Shown here: positions 15,137 to 24,200 of the stretch, one piece after another
Numbering within the stretch: position 1 is the first letter of the stretch
Layout: the number at the start of each line of letters is the position of its first letter
Assembly: GCA_947625055.1 (NCBI GenBank)
Contig: CANQMT010000008.1
Span: forward strand, 22,211 to 86,210
Length of the DNA: 64,000 bases
Source of the DNA: an uncultured Monoglobus sp.
GTDB taxonomy: Bacteria > Bacillota > Clostridia > Monoglobales > Monoglobaceae
Direction: 5' to 3'
The notes under the pieces: model-generated
What the model saw: only the letters and a program-made list of their open reading frames with translations
The model's database searches: none
What the model was told of the DNA's origin: nothing
Made by a program: the position numbers and the translations under genes

Positions 15137-16684
15137 ATGGTTTTGAAAATCGGACTGTTGATTGTTTTCTTCGCGGTTATGGTCTCGGTGGGACTCTACT
15201 GCAGAAAACATTCGACTGACGTGAGCGGATTTGTCCTCGGCGGACGCGCTGTCGGCCCGTGGCTCACCGCTTTCGCTTACGGCACATCGTATTTCTCGGC
15301 GGTTATTTTCGTCGGATATGCCGGTCAGTTTGGCTGGAAGTACGGCATTGCCTCGTCTTGGATAGGAATTGGAAACGCGGTTATAGGCTCGCTTCTCGCG
15401 TGGATAATTCTCGGAAGGCGTACAAGGCTCATGACGCAGCACCTCCACAGCGCGACCATGCCCGAGTATTTCGGCAAAAGGTATCAGAGTACGGCTCTCA
15501 AGATAGCGGCTTCCGTTATCGTATTCATTTTCCTGATCCCTTATACAGCGTCGCTCTATAACGGTCTGTCGAGACTTTTCTCGATGGCGTTCCCGCGGAT
15601 CGATTATTCGGTTTGCGTTATCGTAATGGCGGTGCTCACCGGTATTTATGTAATCGCCGGCGGTTATATGGCGACGGCTGTCAACGACTTTATTCAGGGA
15701 ATTATCATGCTGTTCGGCATAGTGGCGGTCATCGCCGCGGTGCTCGTGCAGAACGGCGGCTTTATCGAGGCTCTCAACGGCCTCGCCGCGATCGAGGCTC
15801 CGGGCAACGCGCCGGGCGCGTTCAACTCGTTCTTCGGCCCCGATCCGCTCGGACTGCTGTTTGTCGTGCTGCTCACCTCGCTGGGAACATGGGGACTGCC
15901 CCAGATGGTTCAGAAGTTTTACGCTATCAAGAGTGAGAACGACATTCAAAAGGGAACGATTATTTCCACATTCTTCGCTCTGGTCGTTGCGGGCGGCTGC
16001 TATTTCCTCGGCGGATTCGGCAGACTGTTCACCGACAAGCTCACATTTTTGGCCGACGGCTCGATCGAGGGCGGATTTGACGCGATCATTCCCACGATGC
16101 TCTCCGGCCTTCCCGACATTCTGATCGCGGTCGTTATCGTGCTGGTGCTCTCGGCGTCAATGTCAACGCTCTCGTCGCTGGTTCTGGCGTCAAGCTCAAC
16201 GCTGACACTCGACCTTCTCAAGGGCCATGTTATCAAGAACATGGACGAGAAAAAGCAGGTCCTCATTATGAGAATACTTATCGTCGCGTTTATCGCGATC
16301 TCGGCGATCATCGCGCTCAACAAGGATAAGCTCAGCGCGATTGCCCAGATGATGGGCATCTCGTGGGGCGCTCTCGCGGGCGCGTTCCTCGCTCCGTTCA
16401 TGTACGGCCTCTATTGGAAGAGGACGAACAAGATCTCGGTTTGGGCGAGCTTTATATTCGGCGCGGGCATTATGATACTCAATATACTTACGCCCGGAAT
16501 CTTCCCCGCGATTTTGAAGTCGCCTATAAACTGCGGCGTTATCGCGATGCTGGCCGGCCTTGTTATCGTTCCGGTCGTAAGCCTGCTTACCGGCAAGCCC
16601 AAGGACCTCGGAGCGGTGGACGATATGTTCAGTTGCTACAACAAAGAGGTTGTGGTTCCCGCGAAGGAATCGCTCGGCAAATAA
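15137..16684 (+). CDS. Sodium/solute symporter (SSS family), T-box controlled, candidate tyrosine transporter
   Basis: SSS transporters couple Na+ entry to uptake of sugars, amino acids or other solutes. The 515-residue protein has about 13 membrane helices; FVLGGRAVGPWLTAFAYGTS near residue 33, the GGYMATAVNDFIQG block near 175 and SASMSTLSSLVLASSS near 345 are family hallmarks. GAAAGGATG gives the ribosome site before ATG 15137. The T-box immediately upstream predicts that expression rises when charged tRNA for one amino acid, apparently Tyr, is scarce, so tyrosine (or another aromatic amino acid) is the inferred substrate. Closely related SSS proteins are often annotated as proline or pantothenate permeases; sequence alone does not decide. 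Confidence 0.9.
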   Translation: MVLKIGLLIVFFAVMVSVGLYCRKHSTDVSGFVLGGRAVGPWLTAFAYGTSYFSAVIFVGYAGQFGWKYGIASSWIGIGNAVIGSLLAWIILGRRTRLMTQHLHSATMPEYFGKRYQSTALKIAASVIVFIFLIPYTASLYNGLSRLFSMAFPRIDYSVCVIVMAVLTGIYVIAGGYMATAVNDFIQGIIMLFGIVAVIAAVLVQNGGFIEALNGLAAIEAPGNAPGAFNSFFGPDPLGLLFVVLLTSLGTWGLPQMVQKFYAIKSENDIQKGTIISTFFALVVAGGCYFLGGFGRLFTDKLTFLADGSIEGGFDAIIPTMLSGLPDILIAVVIVLVLSASMSTLSSLVLASSSTLTLDLLKGHVIKNMDEKKQVLIMRILIVAFIAISAIIALNKDKLSAIAQMMGISWGALAGAFLAPFMYGLYWKRTNKISVWASFIFGAGIMILNILTPGIFPAILKSPINCGVIAMLAGLVIVPVVSLLTGKPKDLGAVDDMFSCYNKEVVVPAKESLGK

Positions 16685-16707
16685 ACATAAAAAATCTTTA
16701 TTAATGT

Positions 16708-16749
16708 AACATAACAAAACCCGCGCAAATGCGCGGGTTTTGTTATGTT
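16708..16749. terminator. Long bidirectional terminator
   Basis: A perfect 19-bp stem (right and left arms 16708-16726 and 16731-16749, loop AAAT) with GC-rich inner and AT-rich outer parts ends the symporter gene; on the minus strand it lies directly after tRNA-Ser. Confidence 0.9.
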
Positions 16750-16842
16750 TGGCGGAGTTGGTGGGATTTGAACCCACGTGCCCGGTTTGACGGACAACAC
16801 GATTTCCAATCGTGCTCGTTATGACCACTTCGATACAACTCC
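16750..16842 (-). tRNA. tRNA-Ser (anticodon GGA)
   Basis: Minus-strand cloverleaf: acceptor GGAGTTG/CAACTCC, anticodon stem CACGA/TCGTG with loop TTGGAAA (GGA), long variable arm, T-arm GTGGG TTCAAAT CCCAC, discriminator G and encoded CCA. 93 nt. Confidence 0.94.
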
Positions 16843-16998
16843 ATAATCATAGCAGCGATATTAAATTGTTTGGCTGATCACAGCAAAATCTATTATATCA
16901 TACTTTTTTAAAAATGCAAGTGTTTTTTTCAAATATTTTATTTATGTAACAATTTTATGTAAGATCATATACAATTAATTGAAAATCAAAGAATTGTA

Positions 16999-17027
16999 TT
17001 GACAAAATTCAAAATTTATTATACAAT
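16999..17027 (+). promoter_or_regulatory. Promoter of the SLH-GT80 gene
   Basis: TTGACA (16999-17004), 17-base spacer, TACAAT (17022-17027), leaving an 80-base leader. The rest of the 265-base gap from tRNA-Ser is AT-rich without other recognisable structure. Confidence 0.78.
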
Positions 17028-17107
17028 TACAATCGTATGTAGAAGCTGCGCTTTCATTTTATTTAAGGAAAAAATAATAAAATATAAATAATTACAGGGG
17101 GATTATT

Positions 17108-20100
17108 ATGAAAACTACCAAAAGAATAATCGCAGTATTTCTCGCGGTGATAATGACGGTTGGCGCGTTTGGCGCGATAACCGTTTTTGCCGCGGATTTT
17201 AGTGATGTCGGCGGACATTGGGCGGAAGCCGGGATCGACAAATGGTCCGACCGCGGCGTTTTGAGCGGATACGGCGACGGAACGTTCAAACCCGACAATA
17301 ATATCACAAGGGCGGAACTCGCAAAGGTGATCGTCTCTGTCAAGGGCGTGAATGATATTGTTGAAAATGTTTTTTCTGATGTTGCGCAGGGTGAATGGTA
17401 TTATGAGTCTGTGTCCAAAGCTGCTGCGGCAGGATATGTCACCGGAGACGCCGACGGCGCGTTCAGACCGAATGATTACATAACCCGTGAGGAAGCAGCC
17501 GCTGTTTTGGCCAGAGCCTATAATATTTCCGGCGGCGGCAGCATCGGAGAGTTTGCGGACGCGGCTTCTGTGAGCAACTGGGCTGTGGCTTATATCTCGG
17601 GTTTGCTCGAGAGCGGCGTTATTAACGGCTATGAGGACGGAACTTTCAGACCCAAAAGCAATATAAGCAGAGCGGAAGTTGTCGTTATGCTTGACAGATT
17701 GGAAGGCGGAAGTGAGGCGGCTCCCGGATCCACCTCCGGAACCGAACCGTCTGTCACCGCGGCGCCGACTGTTGAGTCCTCTCCCGCGCCTACCGCAGCG
17801 TCCACAGCCGCGCCGATGTTCGGCGGCGGAAGCGGCGGTGGCGGCGGTGGCGGCGGATATCGCTCCGAAACATATACTGTTACGTTTAAGGACGGCGCTG
17901 AGACCGTTTCAACATTAAACGTTTCCAAAAACGCGGTCATATCATCTTCTCGTCTTCCTAAAACGGAAAAAGAGGGATATGATTTTGTCGGCTGGTACAC
18001 CGACGCGGAGTTCAGCGGCACTGCTGTTAATTTTGAGTCATTTAACGTTAAAAGCAATACAACTCTCTATGGCCGCTGGCTTAAAGACGGCGAGACGGTT
18101 TATCAGACCGTGACATTCAATTACGGTTATATGCTGCCGTTTGTGAACAGTGAGGTTCCGCTTAACGCGGTAATTGATTTCGAGCCCGCCGAGCGCCCAC
18201 ACCATACTTTTGTAGGCTGGAACACCAAGCCGGACGGAAGCGGCGAGACAATAAAGTTCCCGTATACCGTTACGGGCGATGTGACGATCTGCGGAATATA
18301 CAAGGCCGATGAGGGAACCGCGGTAATATCCGATGTAAAGACAGAAGATGTTGATATTGACGGCGTTATGGTAACATCCGAAGCGATTACCGGCATGACT
18401 GACATAACCGAAGACGAAATTTTTGAGGTACGAGTAAAATCCGGTATATCCGGTTATAGATTTACCGGCGTGAGCGGCATTAAGCTTGAAATGAAATCCG
18501 GGAATGAGACAAATACATATGAATTTGTTAAATCCGATGATTATGAAGTGACATACGGCGCGTTTAACGGTACTCAGCTCTTTATCAAAATGCCATCTGC
18601 CGAGAAAATCGGCATGACCGTTGATACGATAAATACGTTGATAATAACTCCGGAGTTTGAATATGTAGCTCCCGAACCGTCGATCGAGCCTACGACGGAG
18701 CCTTCAGCGGAGCCGTCGATTGAGCCCACGACTGAGCCTACGACTGAGCCTACGACGGAGCCCACGATCAAGCCCACGGCGGAGCCTTCGGCAGAGCCGT
18801 CGATTGAGCCTACGACTGAGCCTTCGACGGAACCGTCGACTGAGCCTACGACAGAGCCCACGATTGAGCCCACAACGGAGCCTACGGCGGAACCGTCGAG
18901 TGAGCCGTCAAGTGAACCCACGGCGGAGCCGTCGATTGAGCCTACGATCGAGCCTACGGCGGAACCGTCGAGTGAGCCGTCAAGTGAACCCACGGCGGAG
19001 CCGTCGATTGAGCCTACGATCGAGCCTACGACGGAACCTTCAAGCGAGCCCACGATTGAGCCTACGACGGAGCCTTCAACCGCGCCCACGACTGAGCCCA
19101 CGGCGGAACCCGGACCTTCGCTTTCGCCTGAGGACGCGGCCCTGCTTGAGGAAATAGAGACGATAGCGGCAAACACAAATGTCGGTGAGAAAGATGAAAG
19201 CTTCACCGGAAATATCAATGTGTACATGAACTGGGGCACGGTAAGTCCGCTCTATTCACTGCTTAACATATATACCGACATAGACGAGGCGAAGAAAGAA
19301 GGCAGAGAGCCCACAAAGAGCTTTATGTGGTACGAGCGCGCCGCCACGGCGAACGAGAAGCTGCTGCCCGATAACGTCACGCTTATGAATCAGATCGACC
19401 CTAAATATAACAACGGCGCGAACAACGCCGAGAACACAAAACAGTGCATGGGCTTTTTCAGGAAGGTATTTGAGACCTATCCCAACGCGCACTACACATT
19501 GTTCACGGACGACTTGAGAGCGCAGTACGAATTTCTGATGATGAACTATAACGGAGTTCCCAAAGAACAGTATAACGTGGTGCTGGGAACGGACGGAACG
19601 GCTACATATTCGATGATAAAGAATTATCTGTACAAGAATTCCGATCCGACGGATGTTGACCGGGTAATGGGAGACGTTAACAGCAATTGGGATCTATACG
19701 CGTATTGGTACCACGAGTATCAGAGAAGAATAACAAATCATCAGGTTGATCAGGGCAGATTTATTAATAACTTTATGGGCGCATGCTTCGTAATGTGGGA
19801 GCAGGCGTCTCAGGACAATGTTGAATACTGGATCCAGTGGCCGCAGCTTATGGTATCGGATGTTGAGGGACTTAATGAGATAATGCGAGACAAAATGCAC
19901 CTTGTGGAAAAGCACCATAACGACATGTATGCCGCGCTTACGCCCGAATCGAAAAAAGCGTTCCTGAATCTGGTGCTTGCGGGCTCGTTCAGAGACACGG
20001 AATACCCGGTAGACACGGATTTTAAGGCAATGTATGATGAGCAGTATTTCCCGGGATACAGCGAAGGCAAGAAATATATGATAATTTCGGGAACGTCTAA

Positions 20101-20491
20101 GTCGGGAGAGAACTCCGCGTTTGAAAAGAGCGTTGAGGCGGTAATGAACTACTTCGGAGATGAGTACACATATCTTTATAAGCCGCATCCGGCTTGGCCC
20201 GCGAAGAACGTGGAGGGTCGCGAGGAATACCTTGAATCCAAGGGAATAGTTGAGCTGCCGGCGCAGACGCCTATGGAAGTAATACTGTGGACGTATCCGA
20301 ACGTGAATGTCGGAGGATACAACAGCTCGCTGTACATGTCGGCAACAACGCCCGGACAGGTGAAATTCTTCTTGGCGTCGGGGCCCGAGGCGCTGTCGGC
20401 GCCGCTGCCAGACCTCTATGATTTGGGATATTACGACGACGCGATATTCTTTAACCCCGATCCGATCCTTCCGGATCCGTCACACTCATAG
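17108..20491 (+). CDS. S-layer-anchored protein: 3 SLH domains, InlB repeats, Glu-Pro linker, GT80 sialyltransferase-like domain
   Basis: The 1127-residue precursor has a signal peptide (cut near VFA-AD, ~28) and three SLH domains (~30-72, ~90-137, ~150-195) that bind pyruvylated wall polymer. A Gly-rich hinge leads to two InlB-type repeats (~255-400; ...[18 protein letters not shown]), a beta-rich segment (~400-515) and a Glu-Pro-Thr/Ser linker (~520-672). The C-terminal ~430 residues resemble bacterial GT80 sialyltransferases such as PmST1: [24 protein letters not shown], the HP motif YKPHPAW (His1027), [11 protein letters not shown] (Glu1057), GGYNSSLY (Ser1073-1074) and TDGTATY (Asp829). 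The aspartate used as general base in PmST1 appears to be Asn708 (VYMNWGT). A secreted, wall-bound enzyme of a CMP-sugar-dependent family is unexpected; it may be a lectin-like derivative or use another reaction. GGGGG precedes the ATG. Confidence 0.86.
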   Translation: MKTTKRIIAVFLAVIMTVGAFGAITVFAADFSDVGGHWAEAGIDKWSDRGVLSGYGDGTFKPDNNITRAELAKVIVSVKGVNDIVENVFSDVAQGEWYYESVSKAAAAGYVTGDADGAFRPNDYITREEAAAVLARAYNISGGGSIGEFADAASVSNWAVAYISGLLESGVINGYEDGTFRPKSNISRAEVVVMLDRLEGGSEAAPGSTSGTEPSVTAAPTVESSPAPTAASTAAPMFGGGSGGGGGGGGYRSETYTVTFKDGAETVSTLNVSKNAVISSSRLPKTEKEGYDFVGWYTDAEFSGTAVNFESFNVKSNTTLYGRWLKDGETVYQTVTFNYGYMLPFVNSEVPLNAVIDFEPAERPHHTFVGWNTKPDGSGETIKFPYTVTGDVTICGIYKADEGTAVISDVKTEDVDIDGVMVTSEAITGMTDITEDEIFEVRVKSGISGYRFTGVSGIKLEMKSGNETNTYEFVKSDDYEVTYGAFNGTQLFIKMPSAEKIGMTVDTINTLIITPEFEYVAPEPSIEPTTEPSAEPSIEPTTEPTTEPTTEPTIKPTAEPSAEPSIEPTTEPSTEPSTEPTTEPTIEPTTEPTAEPSSEPSSEPTAEPSIEPTIEPTAEPSSEPSSEPTAEPSIEPTIEPTTEPSSEPTIEPTTEPSTAPTTEPTAEPGPSLSPEDAALLEEIETIAANTNVGEKDESFTGNINVYMNWGTVSPLYSLLNIYTDIDEAKKEGREPTKSFMWYERAATANEKLLPDNVTLMNQIDPKYNNGANNAENTKQCMGFFRKVFETYPNAHYTLFTDDLRAQYEFLMMNYNGVPKEQYNVVLGTDGTATYSMIKNYLYKNSDPTDVDRVMGDVNSNWDLYAYWYHEYQRRITNHQVDQGRFINNFMGACFVMWEQASQDNVEYWIQWPQLMVSDVEGLNEIMRDKMHLVEKHHNDMYAALTPESKKAFLNLVLAGSFRDTEYPVDTDFKAMYDEQYFPGYSEGKKYMIISGTSKSGENSAFEKSVEAVMNYFGDEYTYLYKPHPAWPAKNVEGREEYLESKGIVELPAQTPMEVILWTYPNVNVGGYNSSLYMSATTPGQVKFFLASGPEALSAPLPDLYDLGYYDDAIFFNPDPILPDPSHS
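18671..19115 (+). repeat. Degenerate 12-base tandem repeat encoding Glu-Pro-x-x
   Basis: About 37 units of the type GAGCCTACGACG encode [12 protein letters not shown] and EPSS. Two blocks of about 66 bases (18893-18960 and 18960-19026) are nearly identical, pointing to recent unit duplication. Confidence 0.88.
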
Positions 20492-20518
20492 GGTCTATCG
20501 GTTTGATATAAAAAATAC

Positions 20519-20543
20519 GGACGGCGTTTAAAAAACGCCGTCC
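20519..20543 (+). terminator. Terminator of the SLH-GT80 gene
   Basis: GGACGGCGTTT AAA AAACGCCGTCC, 11-bp stem, 28 bases past the stop. The same stem sequence recurs at 20799-20822. Confidence 0.82.
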
Positions 20544-20583
20544 TTAGTCTATCGAAAAAGTGTTATTAATATAGCTGTAATCA

Positions 20584-20770
20584 AGCTGCGAGCTAAAAAT
20601 AGCTCTGATATAATCGCCGGACCCGGTTCCGTCATGCCCCGCCCGGACGGCAAAGAAACTATTTTTAGCTCGCAGATTTTGCCGCTTGCGGCAAAACAAG
20701 CTAAGAGGCGTGACGCGACGAACCCGCCCGGGTGTGGCGGGCGGAACCGGGCTTGGGCTATTTAAATTTT
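20584..20770. repeat. Nested inverted repeats between SLH-GT80 and pectate lyase genes
   Basis: CTGCGAGCTAAAAATAG (20586-20602) is repeated inverted at 20659-20675, and ACCCGGTTCCG (20621-20631) is inverted near 20740-20752 (CGGAACCGGG). TTTTGCCGCTTGCGGCAAAACAAGC (20678-20702) recurs at 46106-46131 with one extra base. No gene is visible; this resembles a small mobile or extragenic palindromic element. Confidence 0.6.
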
Positions 20771-20798
20771 TGAAAAACGGAGTTTTTCTACACGTAAT

Positions 20799-20822
20799 GG
20801 ACGGCGTTTTTAAACGCCGTCC
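20799..20822 (-). terminator. Terminator of the pectate lyase gene
   Basis: Near-perfect palindrome GGACGGCGTTT...AAACGCCGTCC, 13 bases past the minus-strand stop. Confidence 0.78.
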
Positions 20823-20834
20823 TGTTTTAATGTT

Positions 20835-23186
20835 TTACTTTTGAAGGGAAACCGCCGGAGTGAGCGGGAGCAGACCGTCAATATCCTTCCACGCGAAGAC
20901 TTTTATATAATCGTATTCGCCGTCGGGGACCGGAGCTGTCAGCTCGGAATATGAGTTTTTCCCGATCGTCACGGTTTCGTCGTTAAAATCAACGAGAACA
21001 TCGGCGCCGTCAATATTTTTATACGCCGCGATAATGATATAAGGCTCCGCGGGCTCGCTTGTGTTGTTGTCAAAGCGGATATTGATCAGCCCTTCGGCCT
21101 CGTCGTCAAACGCGGCGGCCAAAGCGTACCCTTCCGCGGGTTTGGGCGCCTCGCTCGGTTCGGGCGTCGGTGTCGGAACAGGCATATCGCTCGGTTCCGG
21201 AGAAGAAGTCGGATCACCGCTCGGCGCGGACGTTTCGTCCGGTTCGGGCGAAGATGTCGTAACGGGCATATCACTCGGCTCGGGAGAAGAAGTCGCGGCG
21301 GGCTCATCCGTCGCCGCAGGAGGCGGAGTAACATCCGGAGGAACAAGGCTGTCCGAGAGGTTCGCGCCTATGTTTTTTTCTTTGAAAACGGTGCCGTCAG
21401 CCACTTTGAGGAAATCGCCCATGTTGATCGAGCCGTCAGGATTCCTCCAGAGAGTGTGCACGTCGGCGCCGAGCTCGGGAGGCTCAACCGAGACGAACGT
21501 CGCTTCCGAGACGGTTTCCATTGTGTCCGTGGGAAGGACCTCGCCCAGCTTGTCGTTCCAGTTGGTGATCGGCGGGAAGTCCTCGTAATAGTAATACGCG
21601 CCTTTGCTGTTGTTGTAAACGACAGAGTTCTTTATCGTGCCAAGAAACTTGTCCGCCGCGATCTTCTGCGAGGTGTATGACAGGCAGTTTTCGATCGTGT
21701 TGTTTGAATTTTCGCTGTCGCGCGCGAAGTCGAAATTGCTCTTTTTTGTGCCGCCCTTGAGCGAGTTGTTAAAAGCGGTGCAGTTATAAAGATAGATCGG
21801 GCCGGGGTTCGAGTTGTCGGTAAAGCCGTGGTTTGCGTTCTCGAACGAGACGCAGTTATACATATAATGCGTCACCGCGATCTTGGAGCCGCCCATTTTG
21901 AAGCCGTTGCCGTCGCTGTTGTCGGTGAACGCGCCATCGGTGGTCTGACCGTTGCGGAACGAGACGCAGTTGCGGAACACGAGAGTTCCGATCGGGCCGG
22001 TCTCGGATTTGGTGAAGCAGTCCCAGCCGTCGTCACAGTTGTTGTAGGCGATGCAGCCGTCAAACACGTTGCCGTTTCCGCAGGTCAGCTTTGCGGCAAA
22101 GCCGTCGGCGTTTTCGCCCGTGTCGGGGTCAAAGCTGTTGCAGGACGTGCAGTTTAAAATCAGATTGTCGCTCGGCCAGTCGTTAAAATCAGATTGGGTC
22201 GACGAGCGGCGGCTGATCTGTATTCCGGTGTCGCGGTTGGCGTCGGCGCGGCACAGCTCAAGAGTGTTGTGCTTGCCCGTGATGTAAAATCCGTTGTCCG
22301 CGGCCATATACACCTCAAGCCCTTTCACATACCAATAGTCGCCGTCCATCTGAAGGCCGCGGGCGCTGCCGTTGCCGCTGTATGGCTCATAGGAAAAGTC
22401 AAACACCGTTCCGTCGGGGCATTCAATATGTTTTTCCGCGCCCTCTTCGCCGTTGTTGCCAAACGGGATATAAAGGCAGTCGTTAAACATGTATCTGCCT
22501 TCGCAGTGAATAACTCCGCCGGGCGCGACGTTGGCGATCGCCGACGCGACGCTCATCGGGGCTTCTTTTGTTCCCGCGCCGTCCGCGGGCGCGAGCGGAG
22601 CGGTGTAGATCTCACTCATCGGCTCTTTTGTCACAGGGGTCAGGTTTTCAAAATCCGGGTCGGGCTCGGGCAGATCATAGGACAGCTTCAGATAGTATAT
22701 ATTGATGCCGCCGCCCTCGCTTACAAAGGCGTAATCTCCGGCTTCCTGCACAAAGAATTTGTAGTAGGACAGGCCGGGTTTGACTTCCCGCGACTCAATA
22801 ACATTGTTATTGCTGTCGATAATTTTTCCGGTGCGGCTGTCTGTGCTGTTGGCCGAGCCGCAGTCGAGATAGAGCACCGCGGGGCCCTCGGCCGAGAAGC
22901 GCACCGCGCGGTTGGTATAGCTGCCGGTTGCGCCGGTCTTGAGCCGCTTGGTGTATTTTATCTTTGTCACCGAGCCGGTCTTATTGCTCTTGTCGATCTT
23001 GACGGCTTCTTTGCCGCCGTCCGTGGCGGGAATTATCGTGAAATCCCCCATTGGCGTTTCGGCGGTTATGCTGGCGGACACCATGTCCGACACGTTGTAT
23101 TCCGAGTCGGGTGGATACGCCGCCGCGGAGAGCGGCGGAATAATCATCGCGAGACACAGAACTGTTATAAGAAACAGACGTTTCAT
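20835..23186 (-). CDS. Secreted pectate lyase, polysaccharide lyase family 9
   Basis: PL9 enzymes cleave polygalacturonate by Ca2+-dependent beta-elimination. The 783-residue precursor has a signal peptide (MKRLFLITVLCLAMIIPPLSAAA), a beta-sandwich-like segment (~35-165), and a parallel beta-helix (~200-580). The helix carries DNGFYITG, RDTGIQISRRSS, GENADGFAAKLTCGNG with the catalytic lysine at Lys366, and YNNCDDGWDCFTKSETG with calcium ligands, all PL9 hallmarks. A Pro/Ser/Glu linker (~620-685) leads to a C-terminal beta domain (~690-783). No SLH, dockerin or sortase signal is visible, so it may be released. ATG 23186 follows AAGGAG by 8 bases; GTG two codons earlier is less likely. It fits with uxaA, which metabolises its product downstream. 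Confidence 0.93.
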   Translation of the reverse strand: MKRLFLITVLCLAMIIPPLSAAAYPPDSEYNVSDMVSASITAETPMGDFTIIPATDGGKEAVKIDKSNKTGSVTKIKYTKRLKTGATGSYTNRAVRFSAEGPAVLYLDCGSANSTDSRTGKIIDSNNNVIESREVKPGLSYYKFFVQEAGDYAFVSEGGGINIYYLKLSYDLPEPDPDFENLTPVTKEPMSEIYTAPLAPADGAGTKEAPMSVASAIANVAPGGVIHCEGRYMFNDCLYIPFGNNGEEGAEKHIECPDGTVFDFSYEPYSGNGSARGLQMDGDYWYVKGLEVYMAADNGFYITGKHNTLELCRADANRDTGIQISRRSSTQSDFNDWPSDNLILNCTSCNSFDPDTGENADGFAAKLTCGNGNVFDGCIAYNNCDDGWDCFTKSETGPIGTLVFRNCVSFRNGQTTDGAFTDNSDGNGFKMGGSKIAVTHYMYNCVSFENANHGFTDNSNPGPIYLYNCTAFNNSLKGGTKKSNFDFARDSENSNNTIENCLSYTSQKIAADKFLGTIKNSVVYNNSKGAYYYYEDFPPITNWNDKLGEVLPTDTMETVSEATFVSVEPPELGADVHTLWRNPDGSINMGDFLKVADGTVFKEKNIGANLSDSLVPPDVTPPPAATDEPAATSSPEPSDMPVTTSSPEPDETSAPSGDPTSSPEPSDMPVPTPTPEPSEAPKPAEGYALAAAFDDEAEGLINIRFDNNTSEPAEPYIIIAAYKNIDGADVLVDFNDETVTIGKNSYSELTAPVPDGEYDYIKVFAWKDIDGLLPLTPAVSLQK

Positions 23187-23291
23187 AAACACATCTCCTT
23201 AAAATAAATTATCATTATCAATTATTATACCACCGCTCAACACACACCGCAAGGTGCAGACAGACAAAATTTTCATGGTAGCAGATAGGCG

Positions 23292-23567
23292 TTAAAACAA
23301 GTCGCTGTGCGTTCCGGTACGCGTCAAAGTAAGCGTTAATATATCCTGCTCGATTTTATATATCAACAGCCAATCGGGAGTTATATGACATTCCCGATGC
23401 CCGACGTATTCGCCTTTTAAAGCGTGATCATGATATTTTTTCGGCAGGGGAGTTTGAGTTCGCAGCAGCATAACAACATCTCTGAATAGATCTTGGTCAT
23501 AGCCGCGTTTAATGACCGCCAGTTTATAATCTTTTTTAAATTTGGTTGAAAATCTGATTTTAAGCAT
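23292..23567 (-). CDS. yafQ: YafQ-family toxin (RelE superfamily)
   Basis: YafQ cleaves mRNA on the ribosome. The 91-residue protein has the whole family core: MLKIRFSTKFKKDYKL, YHDHALKGEYVGHRECHI, PDWLLIYKI and LTLTRTGTHSDLF, with the catalytic histidines and Asp/Trp region intact, so it looks functional. Its start overlaps the antitoxin stop by 8 bases. Confidence 0.94.
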   Translation of the reverse strand: MLKIRFSTKFKKDYKLAVIKRGYDQDLFRDVVMLLRTQTPLPKKYHDHALKGEYVGHRECHITPDWLLIYKIEQDILTLTLTRTGTHSDLF

Positions 23568-23826
23568 TTAGATCCCTCATTAACTCGTCAATATCGTCAT
23601 AGGCCTTACTGAGATTTCTGTGGTTGTTTACATCGTCGATCGCGGCGAGGGTTTCCGCGTTGGGCTTTTCGGCTGAAAGCTCGAAGGGAATTTTGCCGCG
23701 CATCACCGCCTGGCGGCAGAACACGCCGACAGCCGTTGAAAAACTCAGCCCGAGCACCGTGAACAATTCATCCGCCTGCTTTTTTAAGTCCTTATCCATT
23801 CTGATTGTGACATTTGTCGATGCCAT
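23560..23826 (-). CDS. dinJ: DinJ-family antitoxin (RelB/DinJ)
   Basis: DinJ neutralises YafQ and represses the operon through its ribbon-helix-helix N-terminus. The 88-residue protein begins MASTNVTIRMDKDLKKQADE and has LGLSFSTAVGVFCRQAV and GKIPFEL, the RelB/DinJ signature. ATG 23826 is chosen because AGGAG lies 9 bases upstream. The strong promoter upstream carries AT-rich inverted repeats over its -10 that could be the operator. Confidence 0.93.
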   Translation of the reverse strand: MASTNVTIRMDKDLKKQADELFTVLGLSFSTAVGVFCRQAVMRGKIPFELSAEKPNAETLAAIDDVNNHRNLSKAYDDIDELMRDLNA

Positions 23827-23857
23827 AAAAATCAACTCCTTTAAAATTAGTATTTAT

Positions 23858-23886
23858 ATTATAATACATATTATGCGCAATGTCAA
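23858..23886 (-). promoter_or_regulatory. Promoter and candidate operator of dinJ-yafQ
   Basis: On the minus strand: TTGACA (23886-23881), 17-base spacer, TATAAT (23863-23858). ATAAT-ATGT-ATTAT (23874-23861) is an inverted repeat overlapping the -10, a plausible antitoxin-binding site. Confidence 0.82.
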
Positions 23887-23951
23887 TAGGCTGCAAATAA
23901 AATTATCGCCCGGCAGCCTGTTTAGTTTGAAAAATTAAATGATTTATAATC

Positions 23952-23980
23952 TTGACAATTACAGCAAAATATGATAAAGT
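23952..23980 (+). promoter_or_regulatory. Promoter of the candidate non-coding RNA
   Basis: TTGACA (23952-23957), 17-base spacer, TAAAGT (23975-23980). The predicted start point (~23987) coincides with the left end of an inverted repeat, and no reading frame follows. Confidence 0.7.
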
Positions 23981-23986
23981 GATATT

Positions 23987-24162
23987 GCCACATTAAATTA
24001 AATAATACACATTGAATAATGTAAGTGCTTTTTGTTGCAAAAAATGCTTGCTCTTTATAATGTTGGTTTAGTGCTTATTTATTCAATGTTAAATTCGGTT
24101 TAGTGTGGCAACTACCGGAGCGAAGCGTTTTTTGGCGCGGCGCTTCGGCGGCGCGCTTTTTT
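23987..24162 (+). ncRNA. Candidate structured small RNA (~176 nt)
   Basis: A complete non-coding transcription unit: promoter, a long hairpin closed by TTGCCACA (23985-23992) with TGTGGCAA (24104-24111), an inner pair CATTGAATA/TATTCAATG, an apical stem around CTTTTTGTTGCAAAAA, and an intrinsic terminator (24135-24162: GCGCG, a UUCG-capped CGC/GCG stem, CGCGC, six T). There is no reading frame of note. The length and long interrupted hairpin recall 6S RNA, and the neighbour hpf is also a stationary-phase factor, but no conserved 6S sequence is recognisable. A miniature inverted-repeat element carrying a promoter is the alternative. Confidence 0.55.
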
Positions 24163-24200
24163 AGTTTGAAGCTCCATTTGCCGCACAAGTTAAATAAAAT

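Noticed and set aside
18671..19115. CRISPR-like array
   Set aside because: The repeat is a 12-base coding repeat in frame within the SLH-GT80 gene, without spacers.
21061..21588. Gly/Ser-rich 175-codon plus-strand frame
   Set aside because: It is antisense to the Pro/Ser/Glu linker of the pectate lyase and has no start signals.
22194..23207. A 337-codon plus-strand open frame
   Set aside because: It is wholly antisense to the pectate lyase gene, has no ribosome site and its translation resembles no protein family; it is a by-product of GC-biased codons.
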